From NCBI GenBank assembly GCA_963693365.1, contig CAVNZM010000008.1, positions 6,882,001 to 6,946,000 of the forward strand: DNA of 64,000 bases, read 5' to 3'. Positions 30,962 through 41,866 of this stretch are shown here, piece by piece; position 1 is the stretch's first letter; each line of letters begins with the position of its first letter. The notes below the pieces were generated by a model. It saw nothing but the letters and a program-made list of their open reading frames with translations, made no database searches and was not told the DNA's origin. The translations under genes were made by a program, and so were the position numbers. The stretch comes from Amoebidium appalachense (Eukaryota; Ichthyosporea).

Positions 30962-33900
30962 ATGACCAAGGGCGTGGGCAGTAAGGCTTCGAGCAAGTCA
31001 ACCACAAACAACGGTAGCCGCAAAAGCCCCCGAAAGGCCAGTCAGGGCAGTAGCAACGCCGGCAGCAAAGGGGGCAGTAAAGTGGTTGTGCCCGGTAAGG
31101 GTACTGGGGGTACTGGCCTGAAGGCACCGAAGCCACAGGTGAAGGTACGCAGCAAGGCTGAGCAGAATGCCCAGCGCATCATGCAGGGCATTGACACGAC
31201 ACCTGCATCCTACCGGCCGCGCAAAAAAGGTGAGGGGTGCTTACTGTTAGTGTTTGTGACGTACTTGGGTGCCCATATAAGTAGCAGTGTGAAAGCTTTT
31301 CCTGTTCAGTTTACCGTTGTTGCCATACAGCACACATCTACTGTATTTCAACATCATCTCATTCTGAGTTCATGTTAACCAGTTTGTGACAGTCCACTTG
31401 CGAAACATTATGGCTTCACGTAGAGTGTTAGTGGCTCTTGCCGCGCTACACGCAGCGGAGGCAAAAGGGGAAGGTGTTGCAGTGTCACGTTCGTTTACGT
31501 CACCCTCTATGAAAACTACTCCGGGACGTGTGTTGCCTCTAGGGGGACATCCCCTTGGACGAAAGTGAACCTGCAATGGTGTAAACCACGGCACGAGAGC
31601 AGTATGCTTGCTCCAAAGGTTTCACTTAAGAATAGAGGCGAATACACGTGTGGTGGTGGCAGCAATGGAGGCCGGACGAAGTCGGGTATAGATCAGGAAG
31701 CAGTCGGAGGACCACCTGCCGAGTTGTTTGATCCGGGAGTCGTCGACCCCGGCCTCAGCCAGTGCTGTGGCCCCCCCGATGCGGAGGCTGTGTCCGGCAA
31801 ACCGGGAGGGTGAGAGGCCTGCCCGGGAGAGGAGGGCACGGAAATCGGCAGAGAAAGCACTCTTGGTGTAGGGGATGCCACCGAGACTGAAGAGGGGGTC
31901 GTCGGGTTGACCGGACGTTGTATCCAGGAACTGCCGGAGGAGATGGGCTGGGGAGAAGTGGGTGAGGGGCAGGGCAGCTAGGGTGACGTTGACACCTCGG
32001 GCCTGTACATCCGTCTTAGAGGTTGGCAGGTGGAGGGTGGCATGGGACAAAGTACCGGTGGGGGTGTAGCTGAAGGTCACGTCCTTCCGTTTAACGTGAC
32101 GGGACGGGTCGAAAGAAGTCAGGGTCTTGGAGGTAAATTCCCCTGAACGGAGGAGACCACAGAAACCGACGATGAGGGCCGTCCATAGCCGGAGATTGGC
32201 CGAGGAGGCCTTGGTGGGGCACTGGCCATGGAGTAGGCGGAGGTGGGAGGGGAGGAGGGGTTCCCTGGTGGATGAGCGGGGTCGGATGTTGTGAGAAAGC
32301 TGCCATCGGCCCACCCCCCGTAGGAACCAGGCCAGAGACTTGTCGTGGGGGTAGGGAGCAGGGAGGCCCATGTCGAGGTGGAGCCTGGTGATGGCCGAAT
32401 TGTAGCCGGTTTAAGGAAGAGGCCTGTACCCCTCGTTGGGCACACCAGGCGAGAAAAAGTTGCACGGTGTGTGGGGAGGCCGGGAGGGAGGACCCGGAGG
32501 AGGATTGCAGCCGAGATGCCACACAGAAATCGATGAACACTTTTTGCACCCGGGAGTAAAAGGCCCGAGAGTCGAGGTTGAGACTCAGGGCCTGGCATTC
32601 CTGCAGGGTAGTGGTGGCTCGAAGCAGCTCGGCCGGAGCAAAGTGGGGGGCCAATCTGCCAGCGTTGCTCCGGAACGGGAGATCTGGGGGGGGGGGGGGG
32701 GGGGGGGGTTGCCCAAGGGAAGGGATAGGAACTCGTGGACCCAGGAGGGGAAGGGGCAGGGCTCCGGTTGCAGGGAAGGTCGGAGTCGTCGGGCCCGGGG
32801 AAGTTGGTTACGAGAAATGGCATCGGCCAGATGGTTGAGGGGTCCTGGTAGGTAGGATGCCTGTAACGTAAATTGGTATTGCATTTCCATGCGGGTGATG
32901 AACCGAATAAGTTTGGCCATCACGGGGTGGGGGGAAGACCGGGAGTGCAGGTCAGACACAGCACCCGTGTTGTCGCATAAAATACGGACATGGTGGGTGG
33001 ACCAGGAGGGGGCCCAGAGGGCCACGGCGGCTGCGATGGCCAGGAGTTCGATGACGGAAGAACCGAGTTTACCCTCATGAGCATAGAGGGCTTGGGTGGA
33101 GGGGGACCAGGGCATGAAGAACCATTGGTCGAGCCAGTGGCCTCCTAGACCCACCGATCCGGCAGCATCAGTGGCCAGGGTGGTGTATGTGGGGGGTGTG
33201 ATGAGGTGCACCCCATTCCATGATGTGAGGAACTGGTGCCATTCGGCTATGTCGGCCCGGGCGGCAGCAGTCAGTCGTATGTGGTGGTGGCCGGCAAGGT
33301 GTGGGTGGGTCCGGAGAAGGGCCCATAGGCGCTGGGAGAAGGCCCTCCCGGGGGGAACCAGCTGGGCACACCAGGTGAGTTTGCCGAGGAGGGACTGGAG
33401 GTCCCGAATGGTGATGGTGGGCTTTGGGTGGGAAGTGAGGTCGAGTAGGTCCGAGAGCTTGGAAGCCGGGATTCGTGCCTCCATGGTGATGGAGTCGAAT
33501 TCGATACCGATGAAGACGACACGGGTAGCCGGGCCCTGCATCTTGTCTTCGGAGATGGCAATGTGCAGCTCTCGGCAGAGTTGCAGGAAGGTGGATAGGT
33601 GACGTTGGCACTGCTCTTGTGTGGGGGCGACTATAATCCAGTCGTCTACGTAGTGGCGGATGAGGGTAATACCGTGCTGGTGTGCCAGCCACTGTAGGGT
33701 GGCCGCGATCCGTTCCCAGATGGCTGGGCTAGATTTCAGGCCGAAGGGCAGTCTGGTTTCAACGTAAAAATGCCCTTGCCATTTGAATGCCATTAAGTGG
33801 TGGTCTTCCGGTCGGATGGGCATGTGCCGGAAGGCAGCCTGCACATCTGCCACGGCCATGTAGCAGCCGGGGCCTGCGTCGAGAATGAGTTGGGTGACAT

Positions 33901-36900
33901 CCCGGGCGCGAATGTACTGAAGTTCGTCGGGGTAGGTGATGCTGTCATTGACACTGCTACCCCGGGGCCAGGAGAGGTGGTGGATTCGACGGTACTTGGG
34001 GGGGTTCCCTTTCTTGGTAACGGCGCCGATGGGGGAGGAACGGTGGACCGGAAATTCGTCAAAGAATTGGGCCGGGGAGAGGGGGCCGCGCAGGTGGCCG
34101 AGGGCGACTTCTTTGGCAATATCCACCGTGATAGCGGCAGCTGCCTCCGGGGTGGTGGGTAGGTTGGGGCCCACCCGAGAGGTGGAGGGGCCGCGATAGC
34201 CGATGTCGACGCCGAATTCGACATCGTGGAGGAGTTGTGCGGCGAATGGTTGGTCCGGGTAGGAGGCCAGCAGTTCCCGGAGGCGGGAGGTGTCAATGTG
34301 GTGCTGGGGCAGCGGGCGGGCCTCCGGGTCTGAGCCTCGGGGGAAGGGGGTGGTTAGCAAGGGTGGTGTACCCTTGGGGAGATCCCGGCAGCGGGGGGGG
34401 GGGGGGGGGGGGGGGGGGGGGCGGGGGGGCAGCAGGGCCCCGGGGGGTTAGAGTAGGGCAGCTGGGCCCAAGTGAGGGTTGGCAGGGAGGGCAGCGGGGC
34501 CCTGTGCAGGGGAATGTGCCCGAGCACGCGGGGGTGTGGGCGGACACAGAGGTAGAAGAAGGGGGGGGGAGGGGAGTGCTAGGTGAGTGTAAGGGGGGGG
34601 GGGGGGAGGCTCGTGGGATGGGGGGGGGAGTAAAATTATGTGCAGGGGCCAGAATAAACGTCTTTGTGTAGGGACATTTATTCTTGACGCGCGCGGGCGC
34701 CGTAGTTGGCCTGCGAAATTTTGTACTCAGCCCTATTGGCCCGTTCTCCCGAGCTCCGTTTCCCTGTACTCGTGTGTCCTAGCTCCTAACCCCTATGTTC
34801 TAGAGCTGTGTGTGTGGGTGTGCGCGTAGACTAGGCATTGTGCTTGCAGTCTTTGCGGGGGTGTGTGCCAGAGCAGAGCGGGCACACGTGGGAGAAGGGG
34901 CAGGGCTGCTTAGCGCAGGACCGACCGTTAATGTGGAAATTCCTGCAGTGCGTCGCGGGTAGATCCACGGGTCGGGCCGGTTTTGCCGGGCCGGGTTGCG
35001 GGCCAGGGCGGTTAGGGGTTTGACCCCCGCCGGGCTTGTGGGGCGGCTTAAAGCCGTCAAGACCACAGCCGGGCTTGGGGTACATGGGGCAGGCCGCGCT
35101 GGGGTGGTCGGGGGAAGCCACAGCGCTGACATGCGTCCGGGATGAGCAGAGTGGGTGGCAGGAGGAGATCCTGGTGGAGTTGGGCGAGCAGGTTGGGACA
35201 CTCGATCGGAGCCCGACCCTGCTGGTGGGCAACGGTGCGGGCGTATACGTCATAGTTGTGGATCTGGGCCCACGGGTATCGGGTGCTGAGGCGAGTGATG
35301 TGCTGAGTCCAAAGTACGTCTTTGTCCGTGGGGAGGCCGAGGTGGTGCTTGGCGGCCATGTAATGGGTCCAAGCTTGGATCCAAATGACGAGTGAACGCA
35401 GGGGAACGGGTTTGTCTTGGCGAAAAGTCTCGATGCTGCCGTCGTCGGCCATGCGCAGATGCTGACCTTTCTTGGATGGGGCCAGGAGGGCGGCGGGGGT
35501 GAACTTATACAGGTCGACGAAACGATTGGCGCGCAAATCTGCCAGCACATCCGCGGGGGGAAGCGGGGAGTGTGCCCGGCTGAATGTCGCCAGTGTTCTC
35601 ACCTGTGATGGGGGGCGCGGGCAGGGCAGGTAGGTCTAGGTCAGGGCCGAGATGCAGCCCCGGGGAAACCTCCCCGGGTGTGGAGGGCGCGGCGGGGGGC
35701 GCGGGAGGGTCGCGGTTGGTGAGAGCAGCCAGGACGCCAGCCATCTGGGTGCTGATGGCGGTGAGGGCGGCCAGGACGGCGTCTTTGAGAAGTCATCTGC
35801 GGGGACGGCGGGGCCTGAGGGGGGACTTCAGGAGTGGAGGGGAGAGTAGCCGGCGGGTCCGGGTCCGTGGTGGTATGGGCCGCTGGAGGCGCGTCAGTGT
35901 CCGCGGGAGCGTTGGTCAGCCTGTGGCGGAGGTCGCTGCGGGTCAGGCGCTTAGGTGCCGCGGCAGGGGCGGCGGCTGAGGCCTGGCGCTTTTTCGGCGG
36001 CATGCTGACCGGCGTAGGGAAAGATAGGGAGAATGAAAAGGAATATATAGCTGTAAGGCTGTGGATGCTAAACACAGAAGATGTGTTTGTAGCTTGCTGA
36101 TCTGCTAAAAACTGTCGTGCTTATATACCTAAGCCTACCGATCTGAGCCAATCAAAAATCGATCTAGTGATATGTGAAATCTGATCCGAGCCAATCATAA
36201 CTCGGTCTAGTGATCTGTGGTATCTGATGTTTTGACTGGCTAATAGGTGCCCGTGTGCGGGCAGCCAACCGCTAACTGCTAAAACACGAAATGAAGCCTA
36301 CATGGTTATGTTGGTATCGAACACCCATCCTACGTGTTTACCCAGAAAAATATTTATGTCAATAATTTCCACAAATAAAACCATTCCTTTTCGCGAAGCA
36401 AGAAAGTTTTTGTTGCAAGATGACGTTTCAAAAACAGTCGTCAAGCACACTGTCGTGCCTGTATCTGAAACGTGGGCCGAACTCAGGCGCACCAAAGCTA
36501 GGTGCTCAATCACTAAGTGTGACGGGCACGAGGACGACAGTTTTTGGTTGTCAAAGATGGAACCAAGTGACCTAGTTGAGCTTTACGACAGGCTCATCGT
36601 AGCTGAGGGGGGCATGTATCTGTCAGATTCTCACGTCGATGGTGCACACATCACAGACAGTCTTTATCCCGACCTCACATACTTCTGTAACCACACCCCC
36701 TTGGGTGTGCAACACTATGAAGAAGAGATGGAAGGGCTCAATCTGGCGCTTGCTTACGCTCAGGTGTCGGTAGTCGGCATAACACGTTTCGCTGGTCACG
36801 TAGAAGATGCGGGTCTCCCAGCAGCAAGCATTCTCGTTTGTGGTTACAAAGTTTGGTTCGTGCATCCACCATGGCAATACCCACGCATCCTCGAACTTGC

Positions 36901-37241
36901 CCGCCAAGGCATCCCTGGATTGGCATGCGAGAATCCTTTGCAGCACAAGTGTTTTCTTCCCCTCTCTGTTTCGTTTCTCATATCACAGGGACTAGCCCCT
37001 GAGGTTGTTGTTCAGGGCCCAGGAGACCTTATTCAAACAACACCGCTTGCACTGCACTATGGGTTTCAGTGCGGGCCAAACGTATCGTTTGCGGTGAACA
37101 CTGCCACAAAGAAGTGGTTAAACCGCTTGGGAGAATACGAGGCGTGTAGCTGCTGGGAGCATTTCATGCCCGACGTCCCAAAGATGATTCGTGCGTTTCA
37201 CTCAGTTCAACAGCACAATTTGCCCGTTGCTTGTGGTGCAT

Positions 37242-37284
<43 letters not shown>

Positions 37285-38291
37285 TCCCGCCCGCACCAGC
37301 GCAACCACCTAGTGATAGGGTATTACGGCATGAAAAGTTTACGTTTTGACCTATAGTGTACACGCTGTGCACCACCGCAACCACTTAGTCATACCGTATT
37401 ACGACATGAAAAGTTTAGGGGTCGACCCATAGTGTACACTGTTCTTCAAGTTATATTCAGTTTTTGTTTTGTACACTGTGCGTGTATATGTGTCCTTGCA
37501 GGTCATTTACAGTCTCGACTTATGCGATGATGGTGTGTGATTGGTGAATCTTTGTCTGTTTTTGCGTGCAATGTTTCATAAGCAACCCCTCACCCTCACA
37601 ACATAGATCCTCCTCCTGAGCCGGACTTCGGCAGCAACAGTTCGGATAGCGACTATGGGCCCGGGGGAAGCGAGTCGGAGGAGTCAGAGGAGTCTGAGGA
37701 GACGACCCCCAAGGGCGACAACAAGAAGTCCCGCCCCAAGAAGCAGGGCCCGCCGGCGGACGATGCGGTCCTCAGCGACCCCCTGAGGATGACCTATTAC
37801 AGGGTCATCCACTCCGAAAGGTATGTGTGTGTGTTTGTTATGTGAATCATGTTGTTGTTATGTATAATATGGTGTTGGTAATGTGTTTTGTGTTAACAAT
37901 GTGTGTGTTTGTAATGTGAAGCATGTTGTTGTTATGCCAATATGGTGTTGGTAATGTGTTTTGTGTTAACACTGTATTACTCTGCCGGCATTTGGTATGG
38001 TATGGTTTGGTGAGGTAGTGCCCCCCTGTATTGTCAAGTTGGGCTGTCCTTTTTTTTTTTGGCCTCATACACATACACACAGCTCTTGTTACTCTTCTGT
38101 CAAGGGATTAGCATATGTCTAGTTTAGTGAGGTTGGGAGCTTCTTAGAAATCCGTATATTAGTTCGCTTGTTTTGACTTTTGTTTATGTTCGCTTGCTGC
38201 TCTTTTATACTCCTTTTCTTTCCCCCTGCCCCCCCCCCCCCCCCCCTCCCCCCCCCCCCCAAAAAAAAACAAAACAAAAAAACAAACAAAA

Positions 38292-38326
<35 letters not shown>

Positions 38327-39745
38327 ACCCCACCACCTCTCACCACCAACATTCACTCACATCAAACCCCCTAATGCGAAATCTAATAACAATATACCGA
38401 ACCAGCATACTTACATGCACGTGTGGATGGACACACGATCACAAAACATTTCTGGAAACAAAATGTAACCATTAAAACCATGAATTTACCACAGATTCGA
38501 GTTTCTGCCTGCCGACAAGCGGTTCTCAACCATGAAGGGTATCCCCGACGAGGAGATGCGCCTGGCCCTCAAGGCCCGCGGCATCGTCATCGACGAGGCC
38601 GGCAACCGCAAGACTGGTGCAAGCGGTGGGAAGGCCAGCACCGGCTCGGCCAAGCGCGGGGGGGCAACGTCAGACGACGACGACCCCGACAAGCTCTCAC
38701 CGGTCCAAACCGTCGACAAACTGGTATGTAAATTGTTGTAACACAAGAGTTTACTTACTGAGAATTTGTTGAAGCCTTGTGGTTCATAAAAGTCAACATG
38801 CATCATGCCGACCTCTTAGGAATCCTCGTAATGTCCGTGCGGTCCCTCCAATAGATCCTTATATGATATCATCTCGAGTATTTTCTGACATTCCATGAAT
38901 GTCTTAATTGGGTTTACGACATCTTATGAATCCTCGTAATATCTGTACGATCCCTCCAATAGATCCTTATATGACATCGTCTCGAGTATTTTCTGACATT
39001 CCAATAATATCTTAACTGGGTCAGCGACATTAAATTCATCATATACATTAATCGTATAATATCGAAGGTGCCTTGTCTTGTTTTGTGTTAACACACCATC
39101 ACCCCATGCATCCAAGGGGAAATTGTGTGTACCCTGTGTTGGATAACGGCAGTAAGCACACAACATACGGTGTGCGACAAACTTACACCAATATGATTGC
39201 CCTATGCAGTTCGAATTCACCGAGGGGCTGTCCAAGTCCCATCCCATCTTTCAAGTGATGGCGATGAAGTTCCCGTTCTCCAACGAGGGCCAGAGCAACA
39301 TCCCCGTGTGCAACACGTTCCTGGAGTGCATCAACCTGACGAACCGGAGCTTGTACGCCACCCTGTCGGGGGAGGGTATCGAAGACTGGGTTCAGCTGCT
39401 GAGCAGGTGCGCCAGGGGCTCCCGGGCCCAGAAAGTTGTCTCCATCATCCGTGCAGGGCTCACCGCGTGCAAGTCAGAGGTGAACCGGGGCATGCACACC
39501 GCCATGCGCAGCTACATTGTGCCAGGGACAAACCAAGATGTATGTGATGACTTTTTTCCCACACCGTCTGCATGTCGTGAATCTGCTTGGGTTTTGCTCA
39601 TGGCTGAATCATCTTGCAATTCATGATCGATATGTTGGCAGCTTGATGATTGTGTCTTCAAATGACAAAGGGTAACAATAAAGACAGGTTTTTTCATACG
39701 GGTTTGCATACAAACTGCAACAGATGCCGTGAGACTCACAACTAA

Positions 39746-39780
<35 letters not shown>

Positions 39781-41716
39781 ACAAACACACAATACACATA
39801 CACACACAGGCACATTTACATGTAACACGCACACACACGCACACACACACTCTCACACACGATGCACATGTTACACAGCACTATAGTGGTTTTAATTTGC
39901 ACTTCCACAAACACATATATGCATACATACACAGTTGTTCCAGGTTGCACCGGTCAACTCCGGAGACCCAGCCGAGTTGGCCGAGCAGATCAAGTTTCGC
40001 CGCACGACTTGGGAGGGCTACATGGCGGTGCACCAGACCAACGGCCTGCCCTGCGGCCGCAAGTACAGCGTGGACCCCGTAACCGGCAACCCGTGGGGCA
40101 ACTCGTCGCTCTACCGTATCATGTGCCTGGCCCCCATCAACGGGTCATTGATCAAGGAGCGCCTCGGCAAGTTCAAGACCCTCAACGTGGGTCCCCCCCC
40201 CCCCCCCCCCTTTGAGAAACTCATTCTCTTCGGAGGTGTAGGAGCACCCCTAGTGATGGGATCTGGCTAACTGTTCCTTGCTTTGCATATTCCTTGCCGA
40301 GAGATTTGTTTCTGTTTCTTTTTCCTTTTTTTTTCCCGTTAATTATTTTTTTTTTCTTACCTTTTTTTTTTGTGCAAGTGGGTCCCCCCCCCCCCCCCCC
40401 CCCCCCCCCTCCCTCCCCCAAAGAATGTACGCATCAATATGCAGACATGATTTAGCCACACCCAAACCTGACCCTCTGAAGGTGGGCGGCCCAGCAACTT
40501 CTTTACCACATATTGTTATACAGTGTACCTTCAACCTTATGTTGGTGTAAATTCTCATCAACCATCCCCCCCCCCCCCCCCCCCCTCCTTTCTCAACGTC
40601 TCGCACACCTCCCCTATTACACACACACCACTCCCCATTCACACACGCACACACACACACACACACACATACACTTGCACACACACACTCACACACAGGA
40701 ATTCCAGAAGGAGTTGCCCGACTTGTTCAGCTTCATGCTGCACACGTTCGAGTGTGGGTTGCGTGACCCTGTCGCGCACAAGTCGGGCACCCACATCAAG
40801 TGGTCCGCTGTGGTGTACCACGCCGACCAGCCAGACTACGAGGGCGGGGCCCACCCGGCAGAAATAGCAAGGGTAAGTTTTTTGTGCAACTATCCGAAGG
40901 TGTTGGGATGATCTGATCAGTACTATGATGTACTCGAGTGTGTGTGTTTTTGTGTTCATTAGATGCTAATAACATGTCTTCATGGGTCATTGTTTCTAAA
41001 CGATGCTCTTCAGGTGGTCTACTAGATGTTCCCACATACTTGTAATATGGGATTTATATGGACATAAGGACAGTCTTGTGTATATCAGTCTTTGAGTTTC
41101 CGAGGTATGCGTGTTAAAGCTGTGACCTTGACTATGTCAATACATATAATAATGTTCTCATAACTACACTTCATATTCCCCACTAACCCCCCCCCCCCCC
41201 TAGAACGTCAAAAACTGGGACAAGATCTCCAAGGCCCGTGCCGATGCGGTGAAAGATCTGGACCTGGCGGATGACTACAAGGCCAACAAGAACGCCAAGC
41301 AGCAGGACGCTGCAAAGGAGAGGGGCCCCAAGTCTGTCAAGCGGACTAGGGAAGACGTCGACGACAGCAGCGAGGCCCAGGGCGGTGGCCTAAGCAAGAA
41401 GGGCAAGAGTACGGTTGGGTCGCCGGTAGCCCCGGCCCCGGCTCCCAACCAGCAAGGTGATGAAGAGGGTGGTGAGGAGGAAAATGGGGGGGTTGAGGAG
41501 GGGGATGGCGTGAAGGGCGATGAGAAGGTGGAGGAGGAATTGGATGAAGAAAATGGGGAAGGGGGGCAAACTTTGAAGCGTGAGAGATCTGAGAGTGAGG
41601 AGGAGAGCGAGGATGAGGAAGGAGGGAGGAGTCGAAAGCGGGAGAGGAAGGATAGTGAGAATGAGGGTGGGGAGGAAGAAGGAGAAGAGGGTGGGGAGGA
41701 GGAAGTCGAGACTTAG
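30962..41716 (+). CDS. Unrecognised basic/acidic nuclear-like protein (7 exons, 656 aa)
   Basis: Function unknown. Exons 30962-31229, 37607-37820, 38495-38723, 39210-39539, 39944-40186, 40699-40872 and 41204-41716 join in phase through GT-AG borders (1971 bp including stop). The start is a Ser/Lys/Gly-rich basic tail (KASSKSTTNNGSRKSPRK), exon 2 is acidic (SESEESEESEE), exons 3-6 form a probable globular core (residues about 190-480; FEFLPADKRFSTMKGIPDEE, FQVMAMKFPFSNEGQ, LPCGRKYSVDPVTGNPW, LFSFMLHTFECGLRDP), and exon 7 is a highly charged Glu/Lys/Arg tail. Composition suggests a nuclear, chromatin- or nucleic-acid-associated protein. It is divergent from the transposase and may be its partner protein. 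Intron 1 (6.4 kb) hosts the JmjC ORF and a YR element. The exon model is by eye but phase-consistent over seven exons. Confidence 0.65.
31622..32654 (-). pseudogene. Tyrosine recombinase of YR copy 2 (one-base frameshift)
   Basis: Nearly identical to the intact 343-aa recombinase at 520-1551, with catalytic GLLRSGEF, GHSLRIGGAT and FLIYTRL present in the 3' part. An extra A at 32410-32412 (three T on the plus strand, two in copy 1) shifts the frame after GVQASSL. This separates the N-terminal core-binding part (32654-32410) from the catalytic part (31622-32409). Confidence 0.9.
32585..34360 (-). CDS. Reverse transcriptase-RNase H of YR copy 2 (591 aa)
   Basis: Open frame with a DIRS/Ngaro-type RT: SPIGAVTKKG, YRRIHHLSWPRGSSVNDSI, the first catalytic Asp in YMAVADVQAAFRHMP, LPFGLKSSPAIWERI and the active-site box IRHYVDDWIIV. 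A downstream RNase H follows (LATDAAGSVGLGGHW with its Asp, IELLAIAAAV with its Glu, ILCDNTGAV with its Asp). The frame continues past a poly-C tract into YR-encoding DNA in another register and ends at 32585. No methyltransferase domain, which argues against the classical DIRS1 group. The start codon is uncertain; a long G-run lies just upstream. Confidence 0.93.
   Translation of the reverse strand: MLTTPFPRGSDPEARPLPQHHIDTSRLRELLASYPDQPFAAQLLHDVEFGVDIGYRGPSTSRVGPNLPTTPEAAAAITVDIAKEVALGHLRGPLSPAQFFDEFPVHRSSPIGAVTKKGNPPKYRRIHHLSWPRGSSVNDSITYPDELQYIRARDVTQLILDAGPGCYMAVADVQAAFRHMPIRPEDHHLMAFKWQGHFYVETRLPFGLKSSPAIWERIAATLQWLAHQHGITLIRHYVDDWIIVAPTQEQCQRHLSTFLQLCRELHIAISEDKMQGPATRVVFIGIEFDSITMEARIPASKLSDLLDLTSHPKPTITIRDLQSLLGKLTWCAQLVPPGRAFSQRLWALLRTHPHLAGHHHIRLTAAARADIAEWHQFLTSWNGVHLITPPTYTTLATDAAGSVGLGGHWLDQWFFMPWSPSTQALYAHEGKLGSSVIELLAIAAAVALWAPSWSTHHVRILCDNTGAVSDLHSRSSPHPVMAKLIRFITRMEMQYQFTLQASYLPGPLNHLADAISRNQLPRARRLRPSLQPEPCPFPSWVHEFLSLPLGNPPPPPPPQISRSGATLADWPPTLLRPSCFEPPLPCRNARP
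34831..36003 (-). pseudogene. Gag-like ORF of YR copy 2 (several frameshifts)
   Basis: Starts MPPKKRQASAAAP at 36003. Three indels break it: an extra base at 35784-35786 (caaag versus caag in copy 3), an extra base at 35565-35568 (cccc versus ccc), and another shift at a CCCCC run near 35110-35114. The C-terminal end has a Cys/His array typical of YR-element Gag proteins (CRNFHINGRSCAKQPCPFSH, then VCPLCSGTHPRKDC), stop at 34831. All identified indels lie in short homopolymers. Confidence 0.85.
37301..37606. other. Intron stretch with a 76-bp tandem duplication
   Basis: Two units starting gcaaccac at 37301 and 37377 (both with attacg-catgaaaagttta and catagtgtacac blocks) follow the JmjC ORF. 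The first unit overlaps the last JmjC codons, so the ORF's end sits on the repeat. Confidence 0.7.
38223..38325. repeat. C-run, A-rich and (AC)n stretch
   Basis: Low-complexity tract within intron 2 of the 656-aa gene. Confidence 0.9.
38811..39035 (-). repeat. 108-bp tandem duplication in an intron, both units open on the minus strand
   Basis: The block tcctcgtaat...ccaatagatccttatatga...tcgagtattttctgacattcc occurs at 38821 and 38929. Read on the minus strand each unit encodes a similar peptide (ECQKILE..SYKDLLEG, ending YEDS and stop). It lies between exons 3 and 4 of the 656-aa gene. Confidence 0.8.
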
Positions 41717-41733
41717 AAATTTGTTGTATTGCA

Positions 41734-41866
41734 GTCTCGCTCCTGTGGAACGAGACTTAAAAAATTTGTAACAAGTTGTGAGAAAAAACAAACCGTCAGG
41801 CCTGGTCTCTGCTCCAGTGGAGCGAGACAAAAAAGTACATCGACTCTGCTCCTGTGGAGCGAGACG
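41734..41866 (+). promoter_or_regulatory. Three tandem stem-loops in the 3' UTR of the 656-aa gene
   Basis: Three copies of a hairpin with stem GTCTCGCTCC / GGAACGAGAC (copy 1, 41734-41756), GTCTCTGCTCC / GGAGCGAGAC (41805-41828) and CTCTGCTCC / GGAGCGAGAC (about 41843-41865), each with a 3-nt loop (TGT, AGT, TGT). Stem changes are partly compensatory. It starts 18 bp after the stop codon; a processing or RNA-binding element is inferred. Confidence 0.6.

Larger units (their letters stand above)
31506..36382 (-). mobile_element. YR retrotransposon copy 2 (Ngaro/PAT-like), near full-length
   Basis: 4877 bp from the A-block start (ggttttattt at 36382) to the B-block end (cataga at 31506). Order on the minus strand: A promoter block, Gag-like ORF, RT-RNase H ORF, tyrosine recombinase, B block (31506-31593). 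Unlike copy 1 it has no following A2-B2, so it goes straight into the host JmjC coding sequence. No target duplication is seen, as expected for tyrosine recombinase integration. RT is open; Gag and YR carry one-base insertions relative to copies 1 and 3. Confidence 0.92.
31410..37312 (+). pseudogene. JmjN/JmjC-domain dioxygenase ORF disrupted by a YR retrotransposon
   Basis: Two coding parts, 31410-31505 and 36383-37312, separated by the inserted element; phases match across the gap (32 codons, then an open frame to a stop at 37312; about 341 aa). The junction falls in a JmjN-like segment (FTSPS | IPFREARKF). The second part is a KDM4/KDM5-type JmjC cuproid fold: Fe(II) ligands His and Glu in FAGHVEDAG (codons at 36797 and 36803), GYKVWFVHPPW, a 2-oxoglutarate-binding Lys in HKCFLPLS and the second Fe His in LALHYGFQCGPNVSF (37055). 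Such enzymes demethylate methyl-lysine on histones. No PHD or Tudor domain is present. The C terminus runs into a poly-C tract coding polyproline. It is intronless and nested in intron 1 of the 656-aa gene. Confidence 0.82.

Noticed and set aside
31506-36382. Classical DIRS1 element
   Set aside because: No methyltransferase domain and the ends are split direct repeats rather than inverted repeats, so Ngaro/PAT-like is preferred.
36383-37312. TET/JBP-type dioxygenase, as in known KDZ associations
   Set aside because: The H-V-E iron motif, GYKVWFVHPP, the Lys in HKCFLPLS and the following His fit the JmjC (KDM4/5-like) pattern with a JmjN-like start instead.
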